Shown here: positions 23,404 through 30,048 of the stretch, in pieces
How the letters are laid out: every line of letters starts with the position of its first letter
Numbering within the stretch: the first letter of the stretch is position 1
Translations under genes and position numbers: made by a program
Notes under the pieces: model-generated
What the model was told of the DNA's origin: nothing
The model's input: the letters and a program-made list of their open reading frames with translations, nothing else
Databases searched by the model: none
NCBI GenBank assembly: GCA_040255215.1
Contig: JBDZUM010000038.1
Location: 1 to 30,778 of the forward strand
Reading direction: 5' to 3'
DNA length: 30,778 nt
DNA from: JAQSWP01 sp040255215
Lineage (GTDB): Bacteria; Pseudomonadota; Alphaproteobacteria; Reyranellales; JAQSWP01

Positions 23404-24354
23404 CTACTTGAGGACGCCCTTCTCCTTGTAGAATTTCTCCGCGCCGGGATGCAGCGGGATCGGCATGCCCGCCAGCGCCGTCTCGAGCTTGATGCCCTTG
23501 GCGGCGGTATGGGCGGCGGCCAGCGTGTCGAGGTTCTCGAACATCAGCTTGGTCATCTGGTAGACCGCGTCGGTCGACATCTTCTCGGTCGTCACCAGGA
23601 TGTTGGCGACGGCCACGGTCGGCACGGCCTCGGTCTGGCCCTTGTAGGTGTTGGCCGGCACCATGACCGGCGAATAGGCCTTGTCGGGGATCTTGGCCGC
23701 TTCCGCCGCCGACACCGGCACGACGACGATGTCGACCGAGTTGGCGAGGTCGCGCAGGGCGGCGTTGCCCAGGCCGACCGACTGCAAGGTGACGTCGAGC
23801 TGGCGGTTCTTGATCAGCTCGACCGACTGGTTGAAGTCGAGATACTCGACCTTGCCCAAATCCTTGTAGTCGATGCCGGCGGCGGCCAGCACGGCGCGGG
23901 TGTTGAGCTCGGTGCCCGAGCGCGGCGCGCCGACGCTCATGCGCTTGCCCTTGAGGTCGGACAGCGACTTGATGCCCGATTCCTTGCTGGCGACGATCTG
24001 GATGACGTTGGAATAGAGCACCGCCATGCCGCGCAGGTTCTTCACCGGCTTGGCGAAGCCCACTTCCTCGTTGCCGTTCCAGGCGAAGCTCAGCGAGTCG
24101 CCCAGCGTGATGGCGACTTCGGCGTCGTTCTTGCCCAGCCGCTGCAGGTTCTCGACCGAACCCTTGGTCGCCTGCGCCGTCGCCTGCACGTCCTTCATGT
24201 TCTTGCTGTAGAGCGTCGCCAGCGCCACGCCGACCGGGTAGTACACCCCACCCGTGCCGCCGGTCAGGATCGAGACGAATTGCTGGGCCTGGGCCTGGGC
24301 GCCGGCAAGGCATGCCGACGCGATCAGCCCGAGCGCGAATACCAAACTGCGCAT
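23404..24354 (-). CDS. TAXI family TRAP transporter solute-binding protein
   Basis: The 316-aa protein has a Sec signal peptide (MRSLVFALGLIASACLAGAQAQA) and then QFVSILTGGTGGVYYPVGVALA, the TAXI hallmark at about 27-46. Further family segments: SVENLQRLGKNDAEVAITLGDSL, LRGMAVLYSNVIQIVA, LKGKRMSVGAPRSGTELNTRAVLAAAGI and IPLHPGAEKFYKEKGVL at the end. It binds the solute in the periplasm and hands it to the fused permease encoded just downstream. The start at 24354 is chosen because it opens the signal peptide and AAGGA lies 9 nt upstream; an in-frame ATG six codons further upstream is less likely. It is divergent from a small gene at 24643. Confidence 0.95.
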   Translation of the reverse strand: MRSLVFALGLIASACLAGAQAQAQQFVSILTGGTGGVYYPVGVALATLYSKNMKDVQATAQATKGSVENLQRLGKNDAEVAITLGDSLSFAWNGNEEVGFAKPVKNLRGMAVLYSNVIQIVASKESGIKSLSDLKGKRMSVGAPRSGTELNTRAVLAAAGIDYKDLGKVEYLDFNQSVELIKNRQLDVTLQSVGLGNAALRDLANSVDIVVVPVSAAEAAKIPDKAYSPVMVPANTYKGQTEAVPTVAVANILVTTEKMSTDAVYQMTKLMFENLDTLAAAHTAAKGIKLETALAGMPIPLHPGAEKFYKEKGVLK

Positions 24355-24642
24355 CTTGGGATTTCCTTCCATGGAGTTCCGGCCCAACCGGCCGGCCGTT
24401 TGCACGCGATGCCCGAAGGCACCGGCTGGCCGATTTATACAACGCCGCATGTGCCCCCGCCATACGCCGCGCAACCGCCCCTCCGCCTTGCCCCTCCGCC
24501 TTGCCAGTCCGTCCCGCCCGCCAGCGCCGCCCACCAGCGCCCTGCCGGCATCCGGCTACCACAATCCTTTGCCCGCCCCCTGTTCCGGGCGGGAAATTGG
24601 CGATACAACAGGCGCCGCATCGCATTGTTTCGGGAGGCCGCC
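24355..24642. other. Divergent intergenic region, no gene seen
   Basis: Between the binding-protein start and a divergent small gene. It contains a run of C-rich, purine-poor sequence (24450-24590) and a GGCCCAACCGGCCGGCC-type palindrome near 24382-24398. No clear promoter hexamers, regulator sites or RNA genes can be named, though two divergent promoters must lie here. Confidence 0.4.
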
Positions 24643-24840
24643 ATGGCCCGCACGCCCAACTACGATTTCGAGCGCCGCGAGCGCGAACGGCTGAAGGCCG
24701 AGAAGAAGGCCGCCAAGGCCGAGGCCAAGGCGCAGGCGAAGGCGGCAGCCAAGGCCGAGCGCGAGCGCGCCGCCGGCGGCGCCGATCCGGCCGGACTGCC
24801 CGACTCGGCCGATTCCGGCAGCAGCCCGGATTCCGACTAG
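24643..24840 (+). CDS. Small Lys/Ala/Glu-rich protein, 65 aa
   Basis: The start is well supported by CGGGAGG 5 nt before the ATG. The protein begins MARTPNYDFERRERERLKAEKKAAKAEAK, a long charged helix, and ends in an acidic tail (DSADSGSSPDSD). Short proteins with the same start are annotated as hypothetical in many Rhizobiales and related genomes, so it is probably real. The basic, lysine-rich helix could bind nucleic acid or membranes, but no function is known. There is no signal peptide. It is followed 59 nt later by the NTF2-like gene on the same strand. Confidence 0.75.
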   Translation: MARTPNYDFERRERERLKAEKKAAKAEAKAQAKAAAKAERERAAGGADPAGLPDSADSGSSPDSD

Positions 24841-24899
24841 GCCGACAGCGCCCGGCCGCCCGCCACGCCCCCGCCACCGCCCCGCCACCGGCGCCTCCC

Positions 24900-25262
24900 G
24901 TGAGCGACTCCACCATCGAGCGCCTGATCGAGGATTACTGCGCCGCCTGGAACGCGCCCGACCCGGCCACGAGCCACGCCATGCTGGCGCGCTGCTGGGC
25001 GGAAGGCGGCGCCTATACCGATCCCACCGTGCACGTCGTCGGCGCCGGCGAGCTGGTGGCGCATATCTTCAGGGTCCAGGCCCGCCGCCCCGGCTCGCGC
25101 ATCGTCATGACGAGCGGCATCGACGCCCATCACGACACGCTGCGCTTCAACTGGAAGCGCATCAACCCCGACCGCACCATCGTCGTCGAAGGCCTCGATG
25201 TCGCCACGCTCGAGGCCGGCCGCATCACCCGCATGATCGGCTTCTTCGGCCCGCTGCTCTAG
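24900..25262 (+). CDS. NTF2-like (SnoaL-type) protein
   Basis: The 120-aa protein fits the cone-like NTF2 fold: an N-terminal helix IERLIEDYCAAWNAPDP, then HAMLARCWAEGGAYTDPTVHVVGAGELVAHIFRVQ, then strands ending in the RITRMIGFFGPLL tail common to SnoaL-like proteins. Members bind small hydrophobic ligands and include isomerases and cyclases, but most are uncharacterised. A GTG start at 24900 is used, as no ATG begins the domain; CTCCC rather than a ribosome site precedes it, so the start is uncertain by a few codons. It is co-directional with the small upstream gene. Confidence 0.82.
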   Translation: MSDSTIERLIEDYCAAWNAPDPATSHAMLARCWAEGGAYTDPTVHVVGAGELVAHIFRVQARRPGSRIVMTSGIDAHHDTLRFNWKRINPDRTIVVEGLDVATLEAGRITRMIGFFGPLL

Positions 25263-25280
25263 CGCCGCACTGCCTTCATG

Positions 25281-25344
25281 CCTCCTCTCCCCAACGGGGA
25301 GAGGACTGAGAGCCTGCCCCGGACATGATCCGGGGTGAGGGGGC
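25281..25344. repeat. Palindromic repeat CCTCTCCCCAACGGGGAGAGG with inserted hairpin
   Basis: Same class as at 13951 and 25901. Here the AGGACTGAG after the hairpin is followed by a second palindrome (CCCCGGACATGATCCGGGG) before the GTGAGGGGGC tail. Compared with 25901, where the tail follows directly, this looks like a small hairpin inserted into the repeat. Confidence 0.75.
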
Positions 25345-25376
25345 TTTCATTGACGCTCGCCCCACAATCACAATCC

Positions 25377-25437
25377 TCCTCATCCTGAGCCCGTCGAAGG
25401 ATGAGGAACGCCCCACAGGGGCGCCCCCCGAAGGATC
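25377..25437. repeat. TCATCCTGAGCCCGTCGAAGGATGAGG repeat, left of the GlcG/HbpS gene
   Basis: Inverted repeat with CCTCATCC...GGATGAGG arms and the ACGCCCC...GGGGCG core, ending CGAAGGATCGGC. A related copy stands at 25968-26030 in the same orientation. It runs up to 36 nt before the ATG of the next gene. Confidence 0.75.
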
Positions 25438-25472
25438 GGCTACACTCCTCCCCAAAACCAACCGGAGGACCC

Positions 25473-25892
25473 ATGCCCGCCAAACTCACCCTCGCCGCCG
25501 CCGAAGCGATCGTCGACGCGATCCTGAAGGAAGCCGCCAATCGCAAGCTGGTCATGGCCGCCGCCGTGGTCGATGCCGGCGGCGAGATCGTCTGCCTCAA
25601 GCGCATGGATGGCGGCTCCGCGCTCAACTCGCGCATGGCCGTCAACAAGGGCTACACGGCGGTCAAATGGCAGCGCGACACGAAAACGCTCAAGGACCGC
25701 ATGTTCGACATGAGCCTGGGCGACGACCGCCGCGAAATCTCCTGGTTCGGCGACCCCCGCTTCACCCCTGTCTGGGGCGGCATCCTCCTGCGCGCCGACG
25801 ACGGCACCGTACTCGGCGCGCTGGGCGAATCCGGCGGCACCCCGGAACAGGACGAGGAACTGGGCCGGCTGGGCGCGAAGGCGTTCGCGTAA
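25473..25892 (+). CDS. GlcG/HbpS family haem-binding-like protein
   Basis: The 139-aa protein has the GlcG/HbpS pattern: LTLAAAEAIVDAILKEAANRKLVMAAAVVDAGGEIVCLKRMDGG, then SRMAVNKGYTAVKWQRDTKTL and the C-terminal WGGILLRADDGTVLGALGESGGTPEQDEELGRLGAKAF. HbpS binds haem in Streptomyces; GlcG is found in glycolate clusters, but its role is unclear. Many members are small cytoplasmic or secreted proteins of unknown use. The ATG at 25473 has GGAGG 5 nt upstream. It stands alone and is flanked on both sides by the same two repeat classes. Confidence 0.87.
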   Translation: MPAKLTLAAAEAIVDAILKEAANRKLVMAAAVVDAGGEIVCLKRMDGGSALNSRMAVNKGYTAVKWQRDTKTLKDRMFDMSLGDDRREISWFGDPRFTPVWGGILLRADDGTVLGALGESGGTPEQDEELGRLGAKAFA

Positions 25893-25900
25893 CTTTCATG

Positions 25901-25940
25901 TCTCCTCTCCCCAACGGGGAGAGGACTAAGGTGAGGGGGC
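25901..25940. repeat. Palindromic repeat CCTCTCCCCAACGGGGAGAGG, right of the GlcG/HbpS gene
   Basis: Near-identical to the hairpin at 25281 but without the inserted palindrome, so the hairpin is followed directly by ACTAAGGTGAGGGGGC. It begins 8 nt after the gene's stop. Confidence 0.8.
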
Positions 25941-25967
25941 TCTCACCGCCGTTCGCCCCACACACTC

Positions 25968-26200
25968 CCCTCATCCTGAGCCCGTCGAAGGATGAGGAGC
26001 GCCACGAAGGGGCGCGTCTCGAAGGATCGGGAACACGACGAATGCCTCCTGTTTGGCCCTTCTCCCGCCTGCGGGAGAAGAGCCTGCCCTGAGCGCCGTC
26101 GAAGGGTGGCCGAAGGCCGGATGAGGGTGTCTTTCAACTCGGATCGCCGCTTCCCCCACACCCTTCACCCTGAGCTTGTCGAAGGGCGAAGGGTGTGGGC
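25968..26200. repeat. Cluster of three palindromic repeats ending the region 25893-26210
   Basis: Three elements stand side by side. First, 25968-26030 is the TCATCCTGAGCCCGTCGAAGGATGAGG type, copy right of the GlcG/HbpS gene. Second, 26054-26127 starts with CTTCTCCCGCCTGCGGGAGAAG and continues through GCCTGCCCTGAGCGCCGTCG to GGATGAGGGTG. Third, 26156-26200 is CACACCCTTCACCCTGAGC...GAAGGGTGTG. Together with the element at 25901 they fill the 318 nt between two convergent genes, and nothing else is visible there. They probably give terminator-like hairpins in both directions. Confidence 0.75.
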
Positions 26201-26210
26201 TGCTGAACTT

Positions 26211-26987
26211 CTATCGCGTGCCCGTAATCGCAAGGACTGCGACAGCGGCAATGACCAGCGCAACTGTCCCCGGAAGGATTGATTGCGCGCGCACTGCCAG
26301 CCAGCAATTGAACAGGCTGCCGGCGATTGACACTGCGATCGTCGGCGCCATCCCCCATTGCAGCCCGACCACCGTTACCAAGCTGGTACCTAGAACTGCG
26401 GCAGCCACAGCCGCCCGCCTGGCGCCCCAGACATTGCGCAGCGCGCCGAACAGGAGGCCGCGATACGCTACTTCCGTCGTTGTCGCCACAATGACGAATC
26501 CCGTGCCGAAGATGATTCGGTCCAGTGCTGTCAGATTCGAGCTAGTGGATCCGCCAGGCCGATTTGGTGTGCCGAACATCATGCCCGATCCAAAAATCTC
26601 CTGCCCCAGCGCGCCAAGGCCGTAGCCGCCCAGTCCGACGATCGCGGTCCAGCCGAACGCTGCGACCATGTACCAGTCCGGGTCAGCCTGCCTGATGCCG
26701 AGCGTCCGCAATGCATCGGGAAATCGGCGCATGGCGAAATAGATGCCGATCAGCATCGCCGCCGCCGTCAGCGCGAGGCGCAACGAGTTCAACCCCAGAA
26801 GGATCGATACGCGATCCGGAGTAGACATCGTCGTAAACGACATCAACAGAATCTGCAGCCCCTGGCTGATTGTGGCAGCTGCGAAAGTCGCGATTCCCAT
26901 GAACACGAAAAAGAACCCGAGCTCGGTCCACCCGAGCGCCTGCCTCGGTCCGTCGACGCGTGCGGCGTCGGTTGCGATATCCGTCAT
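26211..26987 (-). CDS. Degenerate CPBP (Abi/Rce1-like) membrane protein, copy 1
   Basis: The 258-aa polytopic protein opens with QALGWTELGFFFVFMG, the start shared with the next two copies. Motif 1 reads ATTTEVAYRGLLFGALRN: the first glutamate of EExxxR is Thr171, while Glu172 and Arg176 stay. Motif 2 (FxxxH) becomes SLVTVVGLQWG with no histidine. Motif 3 lacks its histidine (SILPGTVALVIAA). It therefore keeps the fold but not the catalytic set of the CPBP intramembrane protease family. The ATG at 26987 follows GAGGGG. It begins 8 nt after the stop of the DUF4288 gene, so translation is probably coupled. GC content is lower here than in the first 25 kb. A pseudo-enzyme role (binding rather than cutting membrane peptides) is inferred. 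Confidence 0.7.
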   Translation of the reverse strand: MTDIATDAARVDGPRQALGWTELGFFFVFMGIATFAAATISQGLQILLMSFTTMSTPDRVSILLGLNSLRLALTAAAMLIGIYFAMRRFPDALRTLGIRQADPDWYMVAAFGWTAIVGLGGYGLGALGQEIFGSGMMFGTPNRPGGSTSSNLTALDRIIFGTGFVIVATTTEVAYRGLLFGALRNVWGARRAAVAAAVLGTSLVTVVGLQWGMAPTIAVSIAGSLFNCWLAVRAQSILPGTVALVIAAVAVLAITGTR

Positions 26988-26995
26988 TTTTCCCC

Positions 26996-27370
26996 TCAAT
27001 CAACGTAGTCGACGACTACGCTTTCCCCATCAGCCAGCTTCGCCAGCCCGTCCCGTCCCTCGACCAGAAACTCCGAATACGTAATCTCCGTCCCGCTGAC
27101 AGGCCGGTCGCCATCCGGATCGAGCGGTTCGGGATTGCTGATGTTGATGAGCTTGCGAACGCCGGCGAACTGGCTGCGTGCCGGCTGGTCGTCGACCGTA
27201 AGAGAGTCGTCGGCCGACGCATCCGCTCTGCCGCGCGCCTGCGCCATTTCAAGGGCGGCAGCCGCGTCGCCGGCTTCCAGCAGAACGACGTTCTCCCAGA
27301 CCGTGAACGGACCATCCGGCTCGCTCGTCTTCGACATGGCAATGAGGATGTGAGCCGCGAACCAGGTCAT
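26996..27370 (-). CDS. DUF4288 family protein
   Basis: The 124-aa soluble protein starts MTWFAAHILIAMSKTSEPDGPFTVWENVVLLEAGDAAAALEMAQARG, which fits the DUF4288 start (WxAAHI ... VWEN ... LIEA). A later segment with PARSQFAGVRKLINISNPEPLDPDGDRP also fits. The family has no known function; members are small and often scattered among unknown genes. The ATG at 27370 is preceded by GGTGGCGACGC. It lies between two degenerate CPBP genes, 32 nt after one and 8 nt before the other, on the same strand. A functional tie to the CPBP proteins is inferred from this arrangement only. Confidence 0.72.
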   Translation of the reverse strand: MTWFAAHILIAMSKTSEPDGPFTVWENVVLLEAGDAAAALEMAQARGRADASADDSLTVDDQPARSQFAGVRKLINISNPEPLDPDGDRPVSGTEITYSEFLVEGRDGLAKLADGESVVVDYVD

Positions 27371-27402
27371 GCGTCGCCACCCTTAAGCGTTGATTCAGTT
27401 CG

Positions 27403-28149
27403 TCACGGACGATCGAGAAACAACCAAAAATAGACAACGAAACCGATCACTCCGATCAGTCCTGGCCAAATCGAACGCGTTCGTATCATCAGCCATCCGT
27501 TCAGTATCGCGCCGAACAATCCAACGGCCAGCCCGGCAACCACGCCGACGCCGGAATGGAAGGTTCCCCATGTCGCCGAAAGCAAGACTGTCATTGGAAG
27601 CGCGAACCTTGCACTCCAAGCGTTTAACAGGGCATTCAGAACCAGGCCGCGATAGGCAATCTCAGCGGAGACCACAATGCCAAGCGGCAGCAAAAGTTTC
27701 GCCAAGGATAAAGACGACAATCCGCCATAGATTGGCGGTTGCCTGTCATGGAACACGCCTTGAAAGAGGCCGCGGTCGGGAAACGCTTGAGCGCCGAGGG
27801 GCGCCAGTACGTGAATACAAATTACAACGATCGCCGTCCATCCAAGAGCTGACGCTGCGATCCACTGAAGTCGACATCCTCGAAAGCCAAGATGCATCCA
27901 GGCGGCTCGCCCGCGAGGACGCAGTGAAAAATAAAGCGAGAAAAATATTGGAAGTGGAACGATGAGTGCGGCTAGATCGGTCAGCATCATCTCCGGATTG
28001 TTCACGGCGGCAGTAAAGCCGATGCTTGCTAAGCCCCCGAACAAGAGTTCGAACGCGGCGAGGAAGATGAAGAATCTGCCGAGATCGATCCAGCCAAATG
28101 GCGATGATCGGTCTGCGCTTGCTGGCGTTCCTTCGCTCCCGTTGTTCAT
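27403..28149 (-). CDS. Degenerate CPBP (Abi/Rce1-like) membrane protein, copy 2
   Basis: The 248-aa polytopic protein has the shared start (SPFGWIDLGRFFIFL at 16-30). Motif 1 reads VVSAEIAYRGLVLNALLN: Ala162 stands where the first glutamate should be, and Glu163 and Arg167 remain. Motif 2 may keep its histidine (ATWGTFHSG, His198). Motif 3 has none (SIWPGLIGVIGF). The start at 28149 has AGGGGG 11 nt upstream. Directly upstream (28174-28216) is a relic of the 3' end of the glycosyltransferase gene, followed by a junction similar to that before copy 3. That shows copies 2 and 3 arose by tandem duplication together with this junction. Confidence 0.7.
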   Translation of the reverse strand: MNNGSEGTPASADRSSPFGWIDLGRFFIFLAAFELLFGGLASIGFTAAVNNPEMMLTDLAALIVPLPIFFSLYFSLRPRGRAAWMHLGFRGCRLQWIAASALGWTAIVVICIHVLAPLGAQAFPDRGLFQGVFHDRQPPIYGGLSSLSLAKLLLPLGIVVSAEIAYRGLVLNALLNAWSARFALPMTVLLSATWGTFHSGVGVVAGLAVGLFGAILNGWLMIRTRSIWPGLIGVIGFVVYFWLFLDRP

Positions 28150-28173
28150 TGCTTTGGTCGCCCCCTGACGATC

Positions 28174-28216
28174 TTCCCGTACCCAAACCTCACCCGCCTA
28201 TCCCCGACCTGCCCAT
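28174..28216 (-). pseudogene. Relic of the glycosyltransferase 3' end between two CPBP copies
   Basis: These 43 bases align without gaps to the end of the glycosyltransferase gene at 29031-29073, with 36 of 43 positions identical by hand count. On the minus strand they read HGQVGDRRVRFGY against DGQVRDMAVRFE-stop, so the original stop codon is lost. The bases between this relic and the CPBP copy 2 start also resemble those between the real gene end and copy 3. Confidence 0.8.
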
Positions 28217-28229
28217 GCAGCCATGCCTA

Positions 28230-29012
28230 TCATACCGCCGCATAAATGGTCGCCACGCCCGCGAACATTGCCGCGCCACACGCCGCCGGCAGAACGGATC
28301 TGCTGCTGGCAACGAGATAGCAATTAAGCAGCGTCCCAAGGGATGCGATCAGTACGGCTGGCAGCGCACCGTCGGTTCCGATAAGGAAGACCGTTACGCC
28401 AATGCCATAGGTAAGCGTCGCGCCGATGGCCGCCCAATGAAGCGAAAAGACGGTTTGCAAAGTGCGAAACAGCAAACCACTCGCAACGATCGTCGTCAGA
28501 ACGGCAATGGTGACGTTTAGCGTCGCGGCGATGATGTGATTTGGCGAAACGTTGATCTTGCGTTCGATGAGGCTGACTTCGGCACTCAACAACTGCTGCA
28601 GGCCGACGATGAAGCCGTTCGACGGTGGCAGGTTCGCAAACCAGGGAAATCCCCAAACCAGGATTGCAAGCAGAACACCCCAAAGGGCGAAGCCCGCCGT
28701 GAACCAGATCGGTCTGGTTCCGACTATCCCAAGCATCGGTAACCCGCCTTGGTTGAAACGCGCAACGATGAACAGGCCCACCGCAAGTCCGACAATCTCG
28801 CTGAACAATTGGTGACGGGCGGCGTAGAAAGGCAGCAGGAAATTCGGATCACTCGCAATGCCACCCGAGGCGACTGCGACGACGGCCAGGCCGAAGCAAA
28901 GCGACAGAACGGATCGGACGATGAAGTACGCGACAAAGAATCGGCCGATATCGGCCCACCCCGGAGCCGGCGTTTGCCATTTCCTGGAATCGGACGCAAC
29001 TTCGACCGTCAT
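28230..29012 (-). CDS. Degenerate CPBP-like membrane protein, copy 3
   Basis: The 260-aa polytopic protein shares the N-terminal start (PGWADIGRFFVAYF at 18-30) and overall helix order with copies 1 and 2, and the closing SSRSVLPAACGAAMF region aligns with their RSILPG and RSIWPG turns. It is the most decayed: the motif 1 area reads TTIVASGLLFRTLQ, with Ser178 and Gly179 where both glutamates would be and only the arginine left. Motif 2 and 3 histidines are absent. On its own it would not be recognised as CPBP. The ATG at 29012 follows GGGGGGACAA. It begins 23 nt after the stop of the glycosyltransferase gene on the same strand, so the pair is probably one transcript. Confidence 0.62.
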   Translation of the reverse strand: MTVEVASDSRKWQTPAPGWADIGRFFVAYFIVRSVLSLCFGLAVVAVASGGIASDPNFLLPFYAARHQLFSEIVGLAVGLFIVARFNQGGLPMLGIVGTRPIWFTAGFALWGVLLAILVWGFPWFANLPPSNGFIVGLQQLLSAEVSLIERKINVSPNHIIAATLNVTIAVLTTIVASGLLFRTLQTVFSLHWAAIGATLTYGIGVTVFLIGTDGALPAVLIASLGTLLNCYLVASSRSVLPAACGAAMFAGVATIYAAV

Positions 29013-29035
29013 TTGTCCCCCCGACCTTAGTTCCC

Positions 29036-29908
29036 CTACTCAAACCTCACCGCCATATCCCTGACCTGTCCATCCCATTCCCCGCCCACCTGCCGGATCG
29101 GCAGGGTCTTTTCGCGCTTGGTGTAGATCGTCAGGTGCAAAATCCCGAGCTTGCGATGCGGCAGGCGCGGCTCGACGAAGCAGTGCGCGGCGGCGTCCCA
29201 CCACGGCATCGCATGATGCACCGCCCAGTTGCACCAGCTCGGCAGGAAATGCGCTCTAAGCCCGCGCCGGTAGACGCAGAGATTGAACGCCGCCTGCTCG
29301 GTGAGGAATTCGTCGGTGCGCGCGAAGCCCTCGCCGATCGCTTCGGCCCATAGCCGCCATGACGGCGAGTTCGCCTTCAACGCAAAGGCGCCGGAATTGA
29401 GCAGCGGAAAGCGGATCAGGTCGCGCGCGACCGCCTCGCCGAACGCCGCCCGGTACGAGGCCTCGATGACGCCGTGATATTCGTCCCACGCCTCGAACAG
29501 CCCGCGATAGGAGCGGTCAAGCTCGGGCGTGCAGGCGAACGAGCCGTCGGCAGCGGCGCGCGCGTAGAGCTCGACCGCTTCCCAGTCCTGCACCCAGGCG
29601 TCGGCGTCGATCCACATATAGATGTCGCCGCCGGGAAAGTATTTCGGCAGGAAGGGCCGCGCCGTCAGCGCCCGGTAATGCGCCGGCAGATGCTCCGTGC
29701 CGTCGATGTCCCAGCCCGGTTCGGCGATCTCGACTTTGCGCGCCTTGAGCCAGTCGCGCTGCGCGTCGTCCAGTCCGAGATCGAGCACGCACAGCCGCAC
29801 GCGCGCGCCTTGCGGCCGCTCGGCGATCGAGCGCACGCAGTTCGACAGAAGCTCGAAATACCCCGCATCGCCCGCAGTGCAGACGACGAGGCCGTCGGTG
29901 AGACTCAT
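29036..29908 (-). CDS. Putative GT-A glycosyltransferase (GT8-like)
   Basis: The 290-aa protein has the order of a nucleotide-sugar transferase of the GT-A fold: an N-terminal strand VVCTAGDAGYFELLSNCVRSI, a second strand VRLCVLDLGLD, then IYMWIDADAWVQDW with the metal-binding DxD at Asp101-Asp103, followed by RFPLLNSGAFALKANSPSW (the NSG loop of GT8-type enzymes) and a C-terminal GILHLTIYTKREKTLP with the metal-binding histidine position. No membrane segment or signal is seen, so it works in the cytoplasm. Donor and acceptor are unknown. It heads the minus-strand run that continues into CPBP copy 3. The ATG at 29908 has a weak GGAAAAA upstream. Confidence 0.8.
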   Translation of the reverse strand: MSLTDGLVVCTAGDAGYFELLSNCVRSIAERPQGARVRLCVLDLGLDDAQRDWLKARKVEIAEPGWDIDGTEHLPAHYRALTARPFLPKYFPGGDIYMWIDADAWVQDWEAVELYARAAADGSFACTPELDRSYRGLFEAWDEYHGVIEASYRAAFGEAVARDLIRFPLLNSGAFALKANSPSWRLWAEAIGEGFARTDEFLTEQAAFNLCVYRRGLRAHFLPSWCNWAVHHAMPWWDAAAHCFVEPRLPHRKLGILHLTIYTKREKTLPIRQVGGEWDGQVRDMAVRFE

Positions 29909-29922
29909 GGTTTATTTTTCCA

Positions 29923-30017
29923 TGTCATTCCGAGCGCAGCGAGGAATCTTTTGGCCTCTCCACCCGGCATGCTCTCGCCGAACCGCAAAAAGATGTCTCG
30001 CGCTGCTCGACATGACA
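29923..30017. repeat. TGTCATTCCGAGCGCAGCGAGGAATC...ATGACA element
   Basis: Begins TGTCATTCCGAGCGCAGCG and ends GACATGACA, with inverted TGTCAT/ATGACA ends. This is a common bacterial intergenic repeat class and the only member in the window. It fills most of the 140 nt between the intact CPBP gene and the glycosyltransferase gene start. Confidence 0.75.
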
Positions 30018-30048
30018 GGAAAGGGGACAAGCCTCGTCTTGCCCGCCC

